From: Microbacterium sp. LWH13-1.2 | Lineage (GTDB): Bacteria > Actinomycetota > Actinomycetes > Actinomycetales > Microbacteriaceae | Length of the DNA: 64,000 nucleotides | Reading direction: 5' to 3' | Assembly: GCF_038397735.1 (NCBI RefSeq) | Contig: NZ_CP151635.1 | Coordinates: 1,612,001 to 1,676,000, forward strand | Program-made: the position numbers and the translations under genes | Shown here: positions 17,141 to 25,522 of the stretch, piece after piece | Position numbering within the stretch: the stretch's first letter is position 1 | Layout: each line of letters begins with the position of its first letter | The notes under the pieces: generated by a model | Told to the model about the DNA's origin: nothing | Databases searched by the model: none | The model's input: only the letters and a program-made list of their open reading frames with translations

Positions 17141-17431
17141 TCAGTCGAAGTAGAGATCGTGGTGCAACCGGCATCCCGGATTGAAACCGGCCGAGCACTC
17201 GGGACACCCCTGTGCGTCGAGGTAGGCATGGATGCTCAGCGTCGATCCGCACACACCGCACAGGACAGCCGGCGTCGCACGCTGGCTCCGCGACCACTGC
17301 CGCGCCTCGTGATCAGCGACCTCCTCATGGCACAGATGGCACGGGTACCAGTCACCGCAGCAGGCGAACGCGATCGCGATGACGTCGAGAGCCCCGCGGT
17401 AGTGCTCGCAGCGGGTCTCGCCGTCGACCAC
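17141..17431 (-). CDS. CHY zinc-finger protein
   Basis: A 96-residue protein of the zf-CHY family: GETRCEHY, FACCGDWYPCHLCHEE, ADHEARQW, CGVCGSTLSI, CPECSAGFNPGCRLHHDLYF supply a full set of Cys/His metal ligands, probably for several zinc ions. Eukaryotic relatives include the zinc chaperone Hot13; bacterial function is unknown. GTG 17431 is the plausible start, but the open frame and similarity may run some residues upstream, where no ATG, GTG or TTG is seen. Confidence 0.8.
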   Translation of the reverse strand: MVDGETRCEHYRGALDVIAIAFACCGDWYPCHLCHEEVADHEARQWSRSQRATPAVLCGVCGSTLSIHAYLDAQGCPECSAGFNPGCRLHHDLYFD

Positions 17432-17553
17432 GAGTCCGTGAACCGTGATCTCGCCGACGCGCGACGGGCGGTCGGCCGATCTACCTCTCAGGGGGATGCG
17501 GTCGATACCTCAGGGTGATGCCCCACGTGCCACCTGCTTCCTAGCCTTCTGGG

Positions 17554-18174
17554 GTGGATGTTATCAACGAGCTCATCATGCAGACCGTCGCATCGCCCTG
17601 GCTGTATGTCGTGCTGCTCGCGGTGACCGTCGTCGACGGGTTCTTCCCGCCGGTGCCGAGCGAGACGGTCCTCGTCGCCGCGGCGGCGGTGCTGGCGTCG
17701 ACGGGTGAGTTCTGGGCGCTGATCCCGCTGGGCCTGATCGCCGCGCTGGGCGCCGCGATCGGCGATAACATCGCGTTCGCCCTCGGACGGCGCCTGGGCA
17801 CCACCCGATGGACCTGGATGCGTCGCCCGCGCGTGACGGCCGCATTCACTCACGCAGAAAACGCACTCGATCAGCGCAGCGCCGCCCTCATTCTCGGCGC
17901 CCGCTACATCCCGGTCGGTCGGGTCGCCGTGAACATGTCCGCCGGCGCCCTCCGATTCTCGTGGCGGCGATTCCTCCCCCTGAGCGTCGTGGCCGGGGTC
18001 AGCTGGAGCGCACTGAGCCTCACCATCGGACTGCTCGCCGGCTCGTGGGTCACCGAGCAGCCGCTGCTCAGCGCAGGGATCGGGGTCGCCGTGGCGCTCG
18101 TCATCGGGCTCGTGATCGACCGGGTCGCAGCCGCCCGTCGGCGACGTGCTCCTGCGGCACGACTGGCAGGATGA
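17554..18174 (+). CDS. DedA family membrane protein
   Basis: A 206-residue integral membrane protein of the DedA/SNARE-associated family, members of which move polyprenyl phosphate or phospholipids across the membrane. The signature FFPPVPSETVLVAAAAVLA is at residues ~28-50 and GARYIPVGRVAVNMSAGALRFSWRRF follows in the middle. GTG start at 17554; TAGCCT (17542-17547) is six bases upstream. Its stop overlaps the histidine kinase ATG, so it leads that operon. Confidence 0.9.
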   Translation: MDVINELIMQTVASPWLYVVLLAVTVVDGFFPPVPSETVLVAAAAVLASTGEFWALIPLGLIAALGAAIGDNIAFALGRRLGTTRWTWMRRPRVTAAFTHAENALDQRSAALILGARYIPVGRVAVNMSAGALRFSWRRFLPLSVVAGVSWSALSLTIGLLAGSWVTEQPLLSAGIGVAVALVIGLVIDRVAAARRRRAPAARLAG

Positions 18175-19436
18175 CAGTCATGGCACGTCGTCGGCCGCGC
18201 ATCGAGCGCGCTCCCCGCATCAGCCGCCGCACCGCCTCTCTGGCGGCGCTCGGTGCGGCGTGCCTCGTGCTGTTCTCGGTGCTGGTGCCGATCCAGACCG
18301 TTCTCTACGGCACGTCCCTCCCCCTGTCCTTCATCCTGGCCGCGGCCCTCTGCGGATCGCCGCTGCTGGCACTGACACACCCTCGTTGGGCGATCGCGGC
18401 GTTCTGCGCGTCCGCCTTCACCCTTCCCCTGCTCGTGGTCCCGACACTCGCCACCGAGTCACCCTGGCCATGGTCGGTGCCCGCCCTCCTGACCTTCGTG
18501 CTCTTCGTCGGCGTCGTGACCTTCCGGCACGGCGCCAGGCTCGGCGCCTTCCCGCTCGTGATCGGTGCCGTCCTCTCTCTCACGGCTCCCCTGCTGCGCC
18601 CGGAGATCGTCGCCACCGCGCCCACGGCCGGCAGCGCGACCGCCGACCTGATCGTCACCACTTCCGTCGCCGCGGCGACGTTCCTGGTCGCCGTCCTGGT
18701 CGCCGGTCGGGTGCGTGTGTCGGCCGAACTCGAGCGCGAGCGCGAGCACTCCGCGCTCGAGGAATCCCGCCGGGGACTCGTCGAGGAGCGCACACGCATC
18801 GCCCGTGAGCTTCACGACGTGATCGCACACAGCATGTCGGTGATCCAGGTGCGGGCATCCACAGCGCGATATCGTCTCCCCGAGATCGGCGACGCGGCAT
18901 CCGCCGAGTTCGACAGCATCGCAACGACCGCACGGGCGTCCCTCACCGAGATGCGACGGATGCTCGGCGTCATGCGCACCGAGGATCAGACCGCCGAGCT
19001 CGCCCCGCAGCAGGACATCGATGACATCCCCGCACTCGTCGACACCATGCGGCGAGCCGGAGTCACAGTCGGGTTGGAGATCACCGGGGCCGTCGCGGAC
19101 GCACCCCAGGCCGTGCAGATCGCCGCGTTCCGCATCGCACAGGAGGCGCTGAGCAACGCCGTGCGTCACGCGTCCGGCGCGCCGGTGACCGTCCGGGTGC
19201 AGGCGGACGCCGACGCGATCGGCATCCGCGTGCGCAACGGCCGTGCCTCCGCTCCTCCTGCAGCGCCCGGCGGCGGATACGGACTCCGCGGTATGCGCGA
19301 GCGCGTCGAACTGCTCGGGGGCACCTTCACGGCAGGACCCATCAGCGACGGCGGCTGGGAGGTGGCAGCATCCCTGCCGCTGCGCGACCCGGATCCGCGC
19401 ACCCACCCCACTGCATCCCTGGAGGAGACCCCGTGA
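18171..19436 (+). CDS. Sensor histidine kinase, NarL-type (HisKA_3)
   Basis: A 421-residue membrane kinase. The ATG at 18171 overlaps the DedA stop (an ATG at 18180 is an alternative). About six hydrophobic segments fill residues 22-180 with short loops, so it senses the membrane or a small ligand. Then comes a coiled-coil stretch and the HisKA_3 motif RELHDVIAHSMSVIQ with phospho-acceptor His215. The HATPase part has EALSNAVRHASG and GGGYGLRGMRERVELLGG. Its partner is the response regulator that overlaps its stop. Confidence 0.9.
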   Translation: MTVMARRRPRIERAPRISRRTASLAALGAACLVLFSVLVPIQTVLYGTSLPLSFILAAALCGSPLLALTHPRWAIAAFCASAFTLPLLVVPTLATESPWPWSVPALLTFVLFVGVVTFRHGARLGAFPLVIGAVLSLTAPLLRPEIVATAPTAGSATADLIVTTSVAAATFLVAVLVAGRVRVSAELEREREHSALEESRRGLVEERTRIARELHDVIAHSMSVIQVRASTARYRLPEIGDAASAEFDSIATTARASLTEMRRMLGVMRTEDQTAELAPQQDIDDIPALVDTMRRAGVTVGLEITGAVADAPQAVQIAAFRIAQEALSNAVRHASGAPVTVRVQADADAIGIRVRNGRASAPPAAPGGGYGLRGMRERVELLGGTFTAGPISDGGWEVAASLPLRDPDPRTHPTASLEETP

Positions 19437-20104
19437 CGATCAGCGTCCTCATCGCCGACGACCAGGCCATGGTCAGAGCAGGCTTCGCTGCACTCCTCGA
19501 CGCTCACGAGGGCATCCGCGTCACGGGCCAGGCGGCGAACGGCGCCGAAGCCGTCGCCCTCGCCGCCCGGCTCGACCCGGAGGTCATCCTGATGGATGTG
19601 CGGATGCCGGAAGTGGACGGCATCGAGGCGACGCGGCGCATCCTCGGCCCTGGCTACCCCGCAGCACACGTGCCCCGTATCCTCATGCTCACCACCTTCG
19701 ACATCGACGACTACGTCTATGACGCTCTGGAGGCCGGCGCGAGCGGATTCCTGCTGAAAGATGCGCTCCCCGAAGAGCTCGTCCATGCCGTGCGCGTAGT
19801 CGCTGGCGGTGACGCGCTGCTCGCGCCGAGCGTCACCCGGCGGATGATCGAGCAGTTCGCCGGCCGCCGGCCGCGCACGCCTCGGGCAGCCGCCGCGCTG
19901 GCCGACCTCACCGAACGCGAACGCGAGGTGCTGGTGCTCATCGGCCGCGGTCGATCCAACACCGAGATCGCAGGCGACCTCTTCATCGCCGAGCAGACGG
20001 TCAAGACTCACGTCGGCAAGGTGCTCGCCAAGCTCGGGCTGCGAGACCGCGTGCACGCCGTGATCCTCGCCTACGACACCGGCCTCGTCGAGCCCGCGTC
20101 GTGA
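19433..20104 (+). CDS. LuxR/NarL-family response regulator
   Basis: A 223-residue regulator. The receiver domain has acidic residues IADDQ near the N-terminus, phospho-acceptor D55 in LMDVRMPEVDG, and the Lys in LLKDALPEE. The C-terminal helix-turn-helix holds LTEREREVLVLIGRGRSNTEIA and TVKTHVGKVLAKLGLRDR. GTG start overlaps the kinase stop. The acyltransferase gene 110 bp downstream may be a target or only a neighbour. Confidence 0.92.
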   Translation: MTISVLIADDQAMVRAGFAALLDAHEGIRVTGQAANGAEAVALAARLDPEVILMDVRMPEVDGIEATRRILGPGYPAAHVPRILMLTTFDIDDYVYDALEAGASGFLLKDALPEELVHAVRVVAGGDALLAPSVTRRMIEQFAGRRPRTPRAAAALADLTEREREVLVLIGRGRSNTEIAGDLFIAEQTVKTHVGKVLAKLGLRDRVHAVILAYDTGLVEPAS

Positions 20105-20213
20105 CCCGCGGCGAGAGATCACCCCTCGGTAGGGGTGCGAACAGCCCCACGGGTTGATCCGCCACCCGACATCGTCTTCATACGCTCCTCGGACACCCAC
20201 CCGAGGAGGAACG

Positions 20214-21530
20214 ATGACCATCGTCGAGGCACCCCCGCTCACCGCTCAGCCCCTTCCGCTGCCGAGTGGTCGCGACACCGCGATCGACTTCCTGCGTGCC
20301 GTCTGCGTCGTCGGCGTCGTGCTGCTGCACGCGATCATGGTGGGTGTCACCGTGGTCGACGGCGCCCCCGTCTTCGAGAACGCCAGCGACGGCACCGGGT
20401 GGATCGTGCCGGTGAGCTGGATGCTGCAGGTCATGCCGCTGTTCTTCATCATCGGCGGCTTCGCGGGCTTTCTGTCCCACCGGCGGCAGCGAGAGCGCGG
20501 CGGCACCGCGTCCGGTTTCGTGGCAGCGCGTGTACACCGACTCATCCGGCCGGCCGTGTTCGCGATCGGGATCGCGGGCCTGGCTCTCGCGATGCTGAGC
20601 CTCGCCGGGGTGCCCGCCGAACTCGTGGTGGTCGCCGGTTTCCGCTACGGTCAGCCGCTCTGGTTCCTCGGCGTCTTCCTGCTCTGCCAGGCCCTGCTCC
20701 CGATACTCGCGAGTGCGCATGACAGGGTGCCGAAGTCGACGCTGGTCGCACTGGTGGCCGCGTCGCTCGCTGTCGATGGGCTCCGAGCCTCGACGGGTGT
20801 CGACGCCCTGGGCTTCCTCAACCTCGCCTTCGTGTGGCTCGCACTGCAGCAGATCGGCTTCTTCCTCGCTGATGGGACCCTCGACCGACTGAGCAGGCGC
20901 TGCAGAGCCGTCTGCGGCTCAGCGGCGGCCACAGTGCTCGTCGCGACGTTCGTCAGCGGCGTCTACTCCCTCGACCTCATCGCCAACATCAACCCGCCCA
21001 CCGGAGCGCTCCTGATCGTCGGCGTCGTGCACCTGAGCGCCGTCTCGCTGTTCCGCGGCCGCATCGAGGCGTTCAGCCGACGCCCGCGGGCGGCGGCTTT
21101 CGCCACGTTCGTCAACCGTCGCACCATGACGATCTATCTCTGGCACATGCCGGTGCTTCTCGGCATGGCCGGCCTCTCGGCCGTCGCGGCGCTGATGACG
21201 GGCCTGGCGCTCCCCGAACCGAGCAGCGTCGCCTGGTGGATCACGCGCCCGCTCTGGCTCGCGGCCGCACTTGCCCTCACCGCTGCGGTGGCCGTCACGC
21301 TCACCCGATTCGAGACCCGACCGTCTCCTCTGCTCACGGAGTCGCCTCGCCGAGTGATCGGCGCCGTGGCCGCGGGGCTCATAGCCGTCGTCTTGCTGCT
21401 CGTACTAGGAACGACTGTGCTGACCGCAGCCGTCGGGGCCTGGGGGATGCTCTGGGCGCTTCGACTGGCTCGGCGCTCACACCAGACCGCGAGCGGCGAG
21501 AGCATCGCCCACGTCGTCCGCGTGGCGTAG
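20214..21530 (+). CDS. Acyltransferase 3 family membrane protein
   Basis: ATG 20214 follows GAGGAGGAACG, an excellent ribosome-binding site. The 438-residue product has about ten membrane segments and the family's start, DTAIDFLRAVCVVGVVLLHA, with the catalytic-type His near residue 40 and LWHMPVL later. Such enzymes acylate sugars, lipids or glycopeptides at the membrane. It follows the two-component genes in the same direction. Its last 54 bases overlap the convergent ecfT-like gene. Confidence 0.85.
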   Translation: MTIVEAPPLTAQPLPLPSGRDTAIDFLRAVCVVGVVLLHAIMVGVTVVDGAPVFENASDGTGWIVPVSWMLQVMPLFFIIGGFAGFLSHRRQRERGGTASGFVAARVHRLIRPAVFAIGIAGLALAMLSLAGVPAELVVVAGFRYGQPLWFLGVFLLCQALLPILASAHDRVPKSTLVALVAASLAVDGLRASTGVDALGFLNLAFVWLALQQIGFFLADGTLDRLSRRCRAVCGSAAATVLVATFVSGVYSLDLIANINPPTGALLIVGVVHLSAVSLFRGRIEAFSRRPRAAAFATFVNRRTMTIYLWHMPVLLGMAGLSAVAALMTGLALPEPSSVAWWITRPLWLAAALALTAAVAVTLTRFETRPSPLLTESPRRVIGAVAAGLIAVVLLLVLGTTVLTAAVGAWGMLWALRLARRSHQTASGESIAHVVRVA

Positions 21531-22070
21531 TGTGCGAACGAGAAGGGGAACGACGCCCCGAACCCCCTGCCGAACCCCTCGCGCCCGCTGCGCGTCTCTG
21601 ACCTCGTGGGCGAACGATGCCACGACCGGAATCATCGTGATCGTGAGCGAGATCGTCATCGAGACGGCGTCTGCGTCGAGACCGAGACGCCGCAGCGGGC
21701 TGAGCATGCGCTGCAGCACACCGAGCAGATCGCCCATTCGCGTCGTGATCGTGAGCAGCGAGGCGAGCAGGACGAGCGAGAGGACGCGTGCGCTGCTGAT
21801 CCAGGCCGCAAGTGGCGAGACGAAGATCCACAGCGCTGCTCCGAGCACGAGCACGAGCACGCGGAGGCGCCACACCTCAGCAGCCAGCACGCGCAGCGGC
21901 AGGCGGGCGAGGGCGAAGAGCGCGCAGACGCCGCTCACGGCTACGCCGACACTCCAGGCATCATGCGGATAGGCGGACAGCCCGATCGCGAGTGCGGCGA
22001 AGGTCGCGAGCTTGGTCCCCGCAGGCATCCGATGGACGATGCTCGCGCCCGGCCTGTACATCTGGATCAT
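21477..22070 (-). CDS. bioN: ECF transporter transmembrane component (EcfT/BioN)
   Basis: ATG 22070 overlaps the stop of the ATPase gene (ATGA); GTG 22076 is the alternative. The 197-residue protein begins MYRPGASIVHRMPAGTKL, has five or six hydrophobic segments, and a C-terminal coupling helix with the Ala-Arg-Gly motif AQRARGV plus a second near DALAARG. EcfT joins the ATPase to the substrate-binding BioY in the membrane. The 3' end overlaps the convergent acyltransferase gene by 54 bp. Confidence 0.85.
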   Translation of the reverse strand: MIQMYRPGASIVHRMPAGTKLATFAALAIGLSAYPHDAWSVGVAVSGVCALFALARLPLRVLAAEVWRLRVLVLVLGAALWIFVSPLAAWISSARVLSLVLLASLLTITTRMGDLLGVLQRMLSPLRRLGLDADAVSMTISLTITMIPVVASFAHEVRDAQRARGVRQGVRGVVPLLVRTLRHADDVGDALAARGLV

Positions 22071-22759
22071 CGGCACAGGTTCCGGTAGGTCGCAATCACG
22101 GCGCCCGGTTCGCCGGCCGCCACGACAGCTCCGTCGTCGAACAGGACAGCGTGGTCACAGCGCGCCGCGAGATCGAGGTCGTGCGTGACGATGACGACCT
22201 GCGCCGTCTGGGCGAGCAGGAGGCCGGCGATGCGTCCGGCATTGCGCAGATCGAGCAGGGTCGTCGGCTCATCCGCGACGATCAGCTCCGGTTGCGTGAT
22301 CAGCACCGACGCGAGCGCAAGGAGCTGCTTCTGACCGCCTGAGAGCTCCGACACCGCGACATCCGCCCGATCCGCGAGTCCGTGCTCCGCGAGCGCATCG
22401 GCGACCCGCGCATCGATCTCTGCCCTGGGCCGGCCGCGCAGCGAGAGCGCAAGATCCTCGGCCGGGGTCGGCATCAGGAGCTGGGCCTGCGGATCGGTGA
22501 ACACGAATCCGACGCGGCGCCGCAGCACCGAGACATCACGTCGCGTGTCGAGGCCGTGCACGTTCACCCTCCCCGACGTGGGCACGACGAGACCGTTCAG
22601 AAGCCGCGCGAAGGTCGACTTGCCCGATCCGTTCGCACCGATGACCGCGATGCGTCGCGCCGTGAGATCGACGCTGACGTCGCGCAGGATCCGTCGGCCC
22701 TCGCGCTCGACGGTCACCCCGTCGAGCGCGATGCGCGCGTGACTCGTCTCAGACCGCAC
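22067..22759 (-). CDS. bioM: ECF transporter ATPase (EcfA/BioM)
   Basis: A 230-residue ABC ATPase with Walker A GANGSGKST, Q-loop FTDPQAQLLMPT as in ECF ATPases, signature LSGGQKQLLALA and Walker B LIVADEPTTLLD. It powers uptake with BioN and BioY. GTG 22759 lies inside the bioY 3' end, an 11-bp overlap, so translation is coupled. Confidence 0.9.
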   Translation of the reverse strand: MRSETSHARIALDGVTVEREGRRILRDVSVDLTARRIAVIGANGSGKSTFARLLNGLVVPTSGRVNVHGLDTRRDVSVLRRRVGFVFTDPQAQLLMPTPAEDLALSLRGRPRAEIDARVADALAEHGLADRADVAVSELSGGQKQLLALASVLITQPELIVADEPTTLLDLRNAGRIAGLLLAQTAQVVIVTHDLDLAARCDHAVLFDDGAVVAAGEPGAVIATYRNLCR

Positions 22760-23336
22760 GGACCGGCGCCGGCGTGAGAGCCGCCCGAGCGCCGAAAGCC
22801 CTCGGGTACGCGCGCCGCAGCGCGAGTGTCAGCGCCACAGCTGCCGCGGCTTTGAGGAGATCCCCCGGCAGGAACACGAGGGCGGCCACGGCTGTCGGCG
22901 CGAGGTCGAGGGCGAGGACGAGCGCTGTGATGGGGATCCCGCACAGATAGACGACCAGGATGCCGCCGACCACGGTGCCGAGCGCGATGCGCCACCACGT
23001 GAGCCTGCCCCGGTGCACGATCAGTCCGATCACGACGACTCCGACGATCCATCCGAACAGGTACCCCGCAGTGGGACCGACGAACACCCCGAGGCCACCG
23101 CGCCCGCCTGCGAGGACCGGAAGACCCACGGCCGCGAGAGCGAGCACGAGCAGGATCGAGAGCGGAGCGAGCCGCGGGCCGAGAACGGCACCGGCGAGCA
23201 TCACGCCGAGAGTCTGCGCGGTGATGGGAACCCCGCCGGGGATCGGTATCGTCACCATCCCGAGCACCACGATGAGGGCGGCGAACATCGCCACTCTGGC
23301 CAGTTCGCGACCGAGGTCGCCTCGCTGCTGCGTCAT
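22749..23336 (-). CDS. bioY: Biotin transporter substrate-binding protein BioY
   Basis: ATG 23334-23336 is preceded by AGGAAGG at eight bases, better than any start upstream. The 195-residue protein has six membrane segments and the BioY features IPIPGGVPITAQTLGVMLAG and GPTAGYLFGWI. It binds biotin with high affinity and works with the BioMN pair encoded next. A divergent TetR regulator gene shares its promoter region. Confidence 0.92.
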   Translation of the reverse strand: MTQQRGDLGRELARVAMFAALIVVLGMVTIPIPGGVPITAQTLGVMLAGAVLGPRLAPLSILLVLALAAVGLPVLAGGRGGLGVFVGPTAGYLFGWIVGVVVIGLIVHRGRLTWWRIALGTVVGGILVVYLCGIPITALVLALDLAPTAVAALVFLPGDLLKAAAAVALTLALRRAYPRAFGARAALTPAPVRAV

Positions 23337-23350
23337 GTCCGACACCTTCC

Positions 23351-23391
23351 TGAACACTGTTCTCCTGAACGGTGTTCACTATAGTGAGAAC
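23351..23391. promoter_or_regulatory. bioY/bioQ operator region
   Basis: The 55-bp gap holds three inverted repeats: TGAACACTGTTC (23351-23362), TGAACGGTGTTCA (23366-23378, perfect) and GTTCACTATAGTGAGAAC (23374-23391). TGAAC half sites match those reported for BioQ. The -10 TATAGT of the regulator gene (23380-23385) lies in the third repeat, so the repressor probably controls itself and bioYMN. Confidence 0.65.
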
Positions 23392-23976
23392 ATGAGCCCC
23401 GATCACAACTCGACCCGCCATGATCGCGACGGTGTCGCTCGGGCAGCCCTGGCACTCCTCGATGAGGTCGGGCTCGCCGACCTCTCGATGCGCAGGATCG
23501 CGGGCAGGCTCGATGTCCAGCCGAGCGCGCTCTACTGGCACTTCACGAGCAAACAGGAGCTGCTCGCCGACCTCGCCGACCGCATCACCTCGACCATCCC
23601 GCGTGATGATGCCGATGTGCTGACCACAGCGCGCAGTATCCGCGACGCCCTGTTCACCTACCGCGACGGCGCAGAACTCGTGCTCAGCACGTACGCACTG
23701 CAGCTCGGCTCCTCACAGGCGCAGACGGCGCTCGAAGACTCCCTGCATCGCGTGGGAGCCGAAGACGCCCCGGAGCGTGCGGTCGCCCTCCTGCACTTCG
23801 TCCTCGGTCACGCGACGCTCGTGCAGCAGCGCATGCACGCCGACAGCCACGGCGCCCTACCCGCAGGCGACACGGTCGACGTCACCGCAGGGCTGGATCG
23901 GATCTTCGACCTCGGCGTGACAGCGCTGGCGAGAGGCAGAGTAGACGATGAGGCGGGCGATCGACGGCTCCGGTGA
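23392..23976 (+). CDS. bioQ: TetR-family regulator, BioQ-like
   Basis: A 194-residue TetR regulator. The N-terminal HTH reads GVARAALALLDEVGLADLSM then LDVQPSALYWHFTSKQELL; the C-terminal part resembles the TetR_C domain. Divergence from bioYMN and TGAAC repeats in the gap point to BioQ, the actinobacterial biotin repressor. TATAGT is six bases before the ATG, fitting a leaderless transcript. Confidence 0.8.
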   Translation: MSPDHNSTRHDRDGVARAALALLDEVGLADLSMRRIAGRLDVQPSALYWHFTSKQELLADLADRITSTIPRDDADVLTTARSIRDALFTYRDGAELVLSTYALQLGSSQAQTALEDSLHRVGAEDAPERAVALLHFVLGHATLVQQRMHADSHGALPAGDTVDVTAGLDRIFDLGVTALARGRVDDEAGDRRLR

Positions 23977-24025
23977 TGCCTGCCACCTATCGGGCAGTCA
24001 GCTCTGCGCGGTCACCTCTGCACGG

Positions 24026-25180
24026 TCACCTCTGAACGAGCGCCGCGATGCGCTCGACGGCTTCCGTGACGATCTCAGGGCTCGTGCCGAAGTTCAGACG
24101 CACGTACCCCGCTCCTTCGTCTCCGAAGGCCGGGCCGAAATGCAGCGCGACCCTGGCCTCCTTGAGGATGCGGCGCGCCGGGTTCTCGCCCCATCCGAGG
24201 CCTGAGAGGTCGATCCAGGCGAGGTAGCCAGCGTCCGGGATCCGGTAGCGCGCCTCGGGAAGTTTCGAGGCCAGCAGATCCTCGAGAAGCACTCGATTCG
24301 CATCGAGCGTCCTCAGGAGTCCGTCGAGCCACTCGTCGCTCTCCTCCGAGAACGCGGCGACGGCAGCAAGGAGGCCGAATTGCCCGGTGCGCCAGACGAC
24401 CTCGATCGGCAGGCCACGCACGACCTCGCTCGTGGCGTCGGATGCGGTGACCATCAGGGCGCATTTGAGACCGGCGAGGTTGAACGCCTTGCTGGCACTG
24501 ACGACCGCGAATCCGACCCGCTCGGCAGCCTCACCGGTGTCGAGGAACGGCGTGAAGCCGGTGCCCGGCTGCGCCAGCGGCGCATGGATCTCGTCGGAGA
24601 TCACGGACGCGCCGAACTCGTCGGCGATCTCGGCCAATGCGGCGAGAGAGTCGCGGCTGTGGACCGTCCCGGTCGGGTTGTGCGGGTTGCAGAGCAGGAT
24701 CGCGGTCGCGCCGTCGGCGAATGCGGCACGGATGCCGTCGAGGTCGAGCTCCCACGCCGTGCCCGTGTCGCGCAGCGGAACGCGCAAGACCTCGGCGCCC
24801 GCCTCGGCGACCAGATCGTAGAACGGCGGATACACGGGAGGGGTGACGACGACGCGCTCCCCCGGCTGGGTGACCCGACGGAGGATCTCGACTATCCCCA
24901 TGCTGACGTCCGCGGTACTGCGCATGCGTGCAGGATCCACGTTCCATCCGAATCGTCGCCGGGCGAACGCGGCGTAGGCGGATGGCAACGGCGTCCGGGA
25001 CGCGATGTACCCGGTGTCCCCCATCTCGACGGCGCGGCGAAGCGCCGCCGAGATCGCGGGCGCGAGGGGGAAGTCGGTCTCCGCGACGAACAGCGGAAGC
25101 ACATCGGCGGGATACTCCCGCCACTTCTCGCTGCTCCGCTCGCGGAGCTCGGCCAGAGGCAGAGCCTTGACCTCGAGCAT
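24026..25180 (-). CDS. MalY/PatB-type aminotransferase (C-S lyase)
   Basis: A 384-residue fold type I PLP enzyme: ADFPLAP-like AETDFPLAPAI, GYIASRTPLPSA, NPHNPTG (~165-171), DEIHA and PLP-lysine K231 in SASKAFNLAGLK. The sequence fits the MalY/PatB group, which cleaves cystathionine or cysteine conjugates to pyruvate, ammonia and a thiol. It follows the MIP18-like gene by two bases, so it rides at the end of the suf operon; a link to sulfur supply is plausible. Its stop lies in a short tandem repeat. Confidence 0.85.
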   Translation of the reverse strand: MLEVKALPLAELRERSSEKWREYPADVLPLFVAETDFPLAPAISAALRRAVEMGDTGYIASRTPLPSAYAAFARRRFGWNVDPARMRSTADVSMGIVEILRRVTQPGERVVVTPPVYPPFYDLVAEAGAEVLRVPLRDTGTAWELDLDGIRAAFADGATAILLCNPHNPTGTVHSRDSLAALAEIADEFGASVISDEIHAPLAQPGTGFTPFLDTGEAAERVGFAVVSASKAFNLAGLKCALMVTASDATSEVVRGLPIEVVWRTGQFGLLAAVAAFSEESDEWLDGLLRTLDANRVLLEDLLASKLPEARYRIPDAGYLAWIDLSGLGWGENPARRILKEARVALHFGPAFGDEGAGYVRLNFGTSPEIVTEAVERIAALVQR

Positions 25181-25182
25181 CC

Positions 25183-25512
25183 TCAGATGGCGAAGCCGAG
25201 GGCGCGCATCATGTCGCGGCCGTCATCGGTGATCTTCTCCGGACCCCACGGCGGCATCCACACCCAGTTGATGCGGAAGCGGTCGACGACGCTGTCCAGA
25301 GCCTGTGCGGTCTGGTCTTCGAGGACGTCGGTCAGGGGGCAGCCGGCACTGGTCAGTGTCATGTGGATCACGAGAGCATCGTTCTCGTCATCCCACGCGA
25401 GGTCGTAGATGAGACCGAGGTCGACGACGTTGATCCCGAGCTCCGGGTCCATGACGTCTTTGAGAGCCTCGGTGACCTCGTCGTACTTCTCGTCCGTGAG
25501 GGTGGCTGTCAT
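25183..25512 (-). CDS. MIP18/DUF59 Fe-S assembly factor (SufT-like)
   Basis: ATG 25512 gives a 109-residue DUF59 protein; the upstream frame lies in the sufC 3' end. Motifs are DVMDPELGINVVDLGLIYDL and the reactive-Cys region TSAGCPLTDVLEDQ. Such proteins help in maturing Fe-S proteins with the Suf machinery. A TAGGCT lies seven bases before the ATG inside sufC, so a second promoter may exist. Confidence 0.88.
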   Translation of the reverse strand: MTATLTDEKYDEVTEALKDVMDPELGINVVDLGLIYDLAWDDENDALVIHMTLTSAGCPLTDVLEDQTAQALDSVVDRFRINWVWMPPWGPEKITDDGRDMMRALGFAI

Positions 25513-25522
25513 GCGAATCAGC

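Noticed and set aside
24002..24029. Tandem CTCTGCGCGGTCAC-type repeat, two copies
   Set aside because: Only two 14-bp units that overlap the aminotransferase stop; no CRISPR-like spacing or known element.
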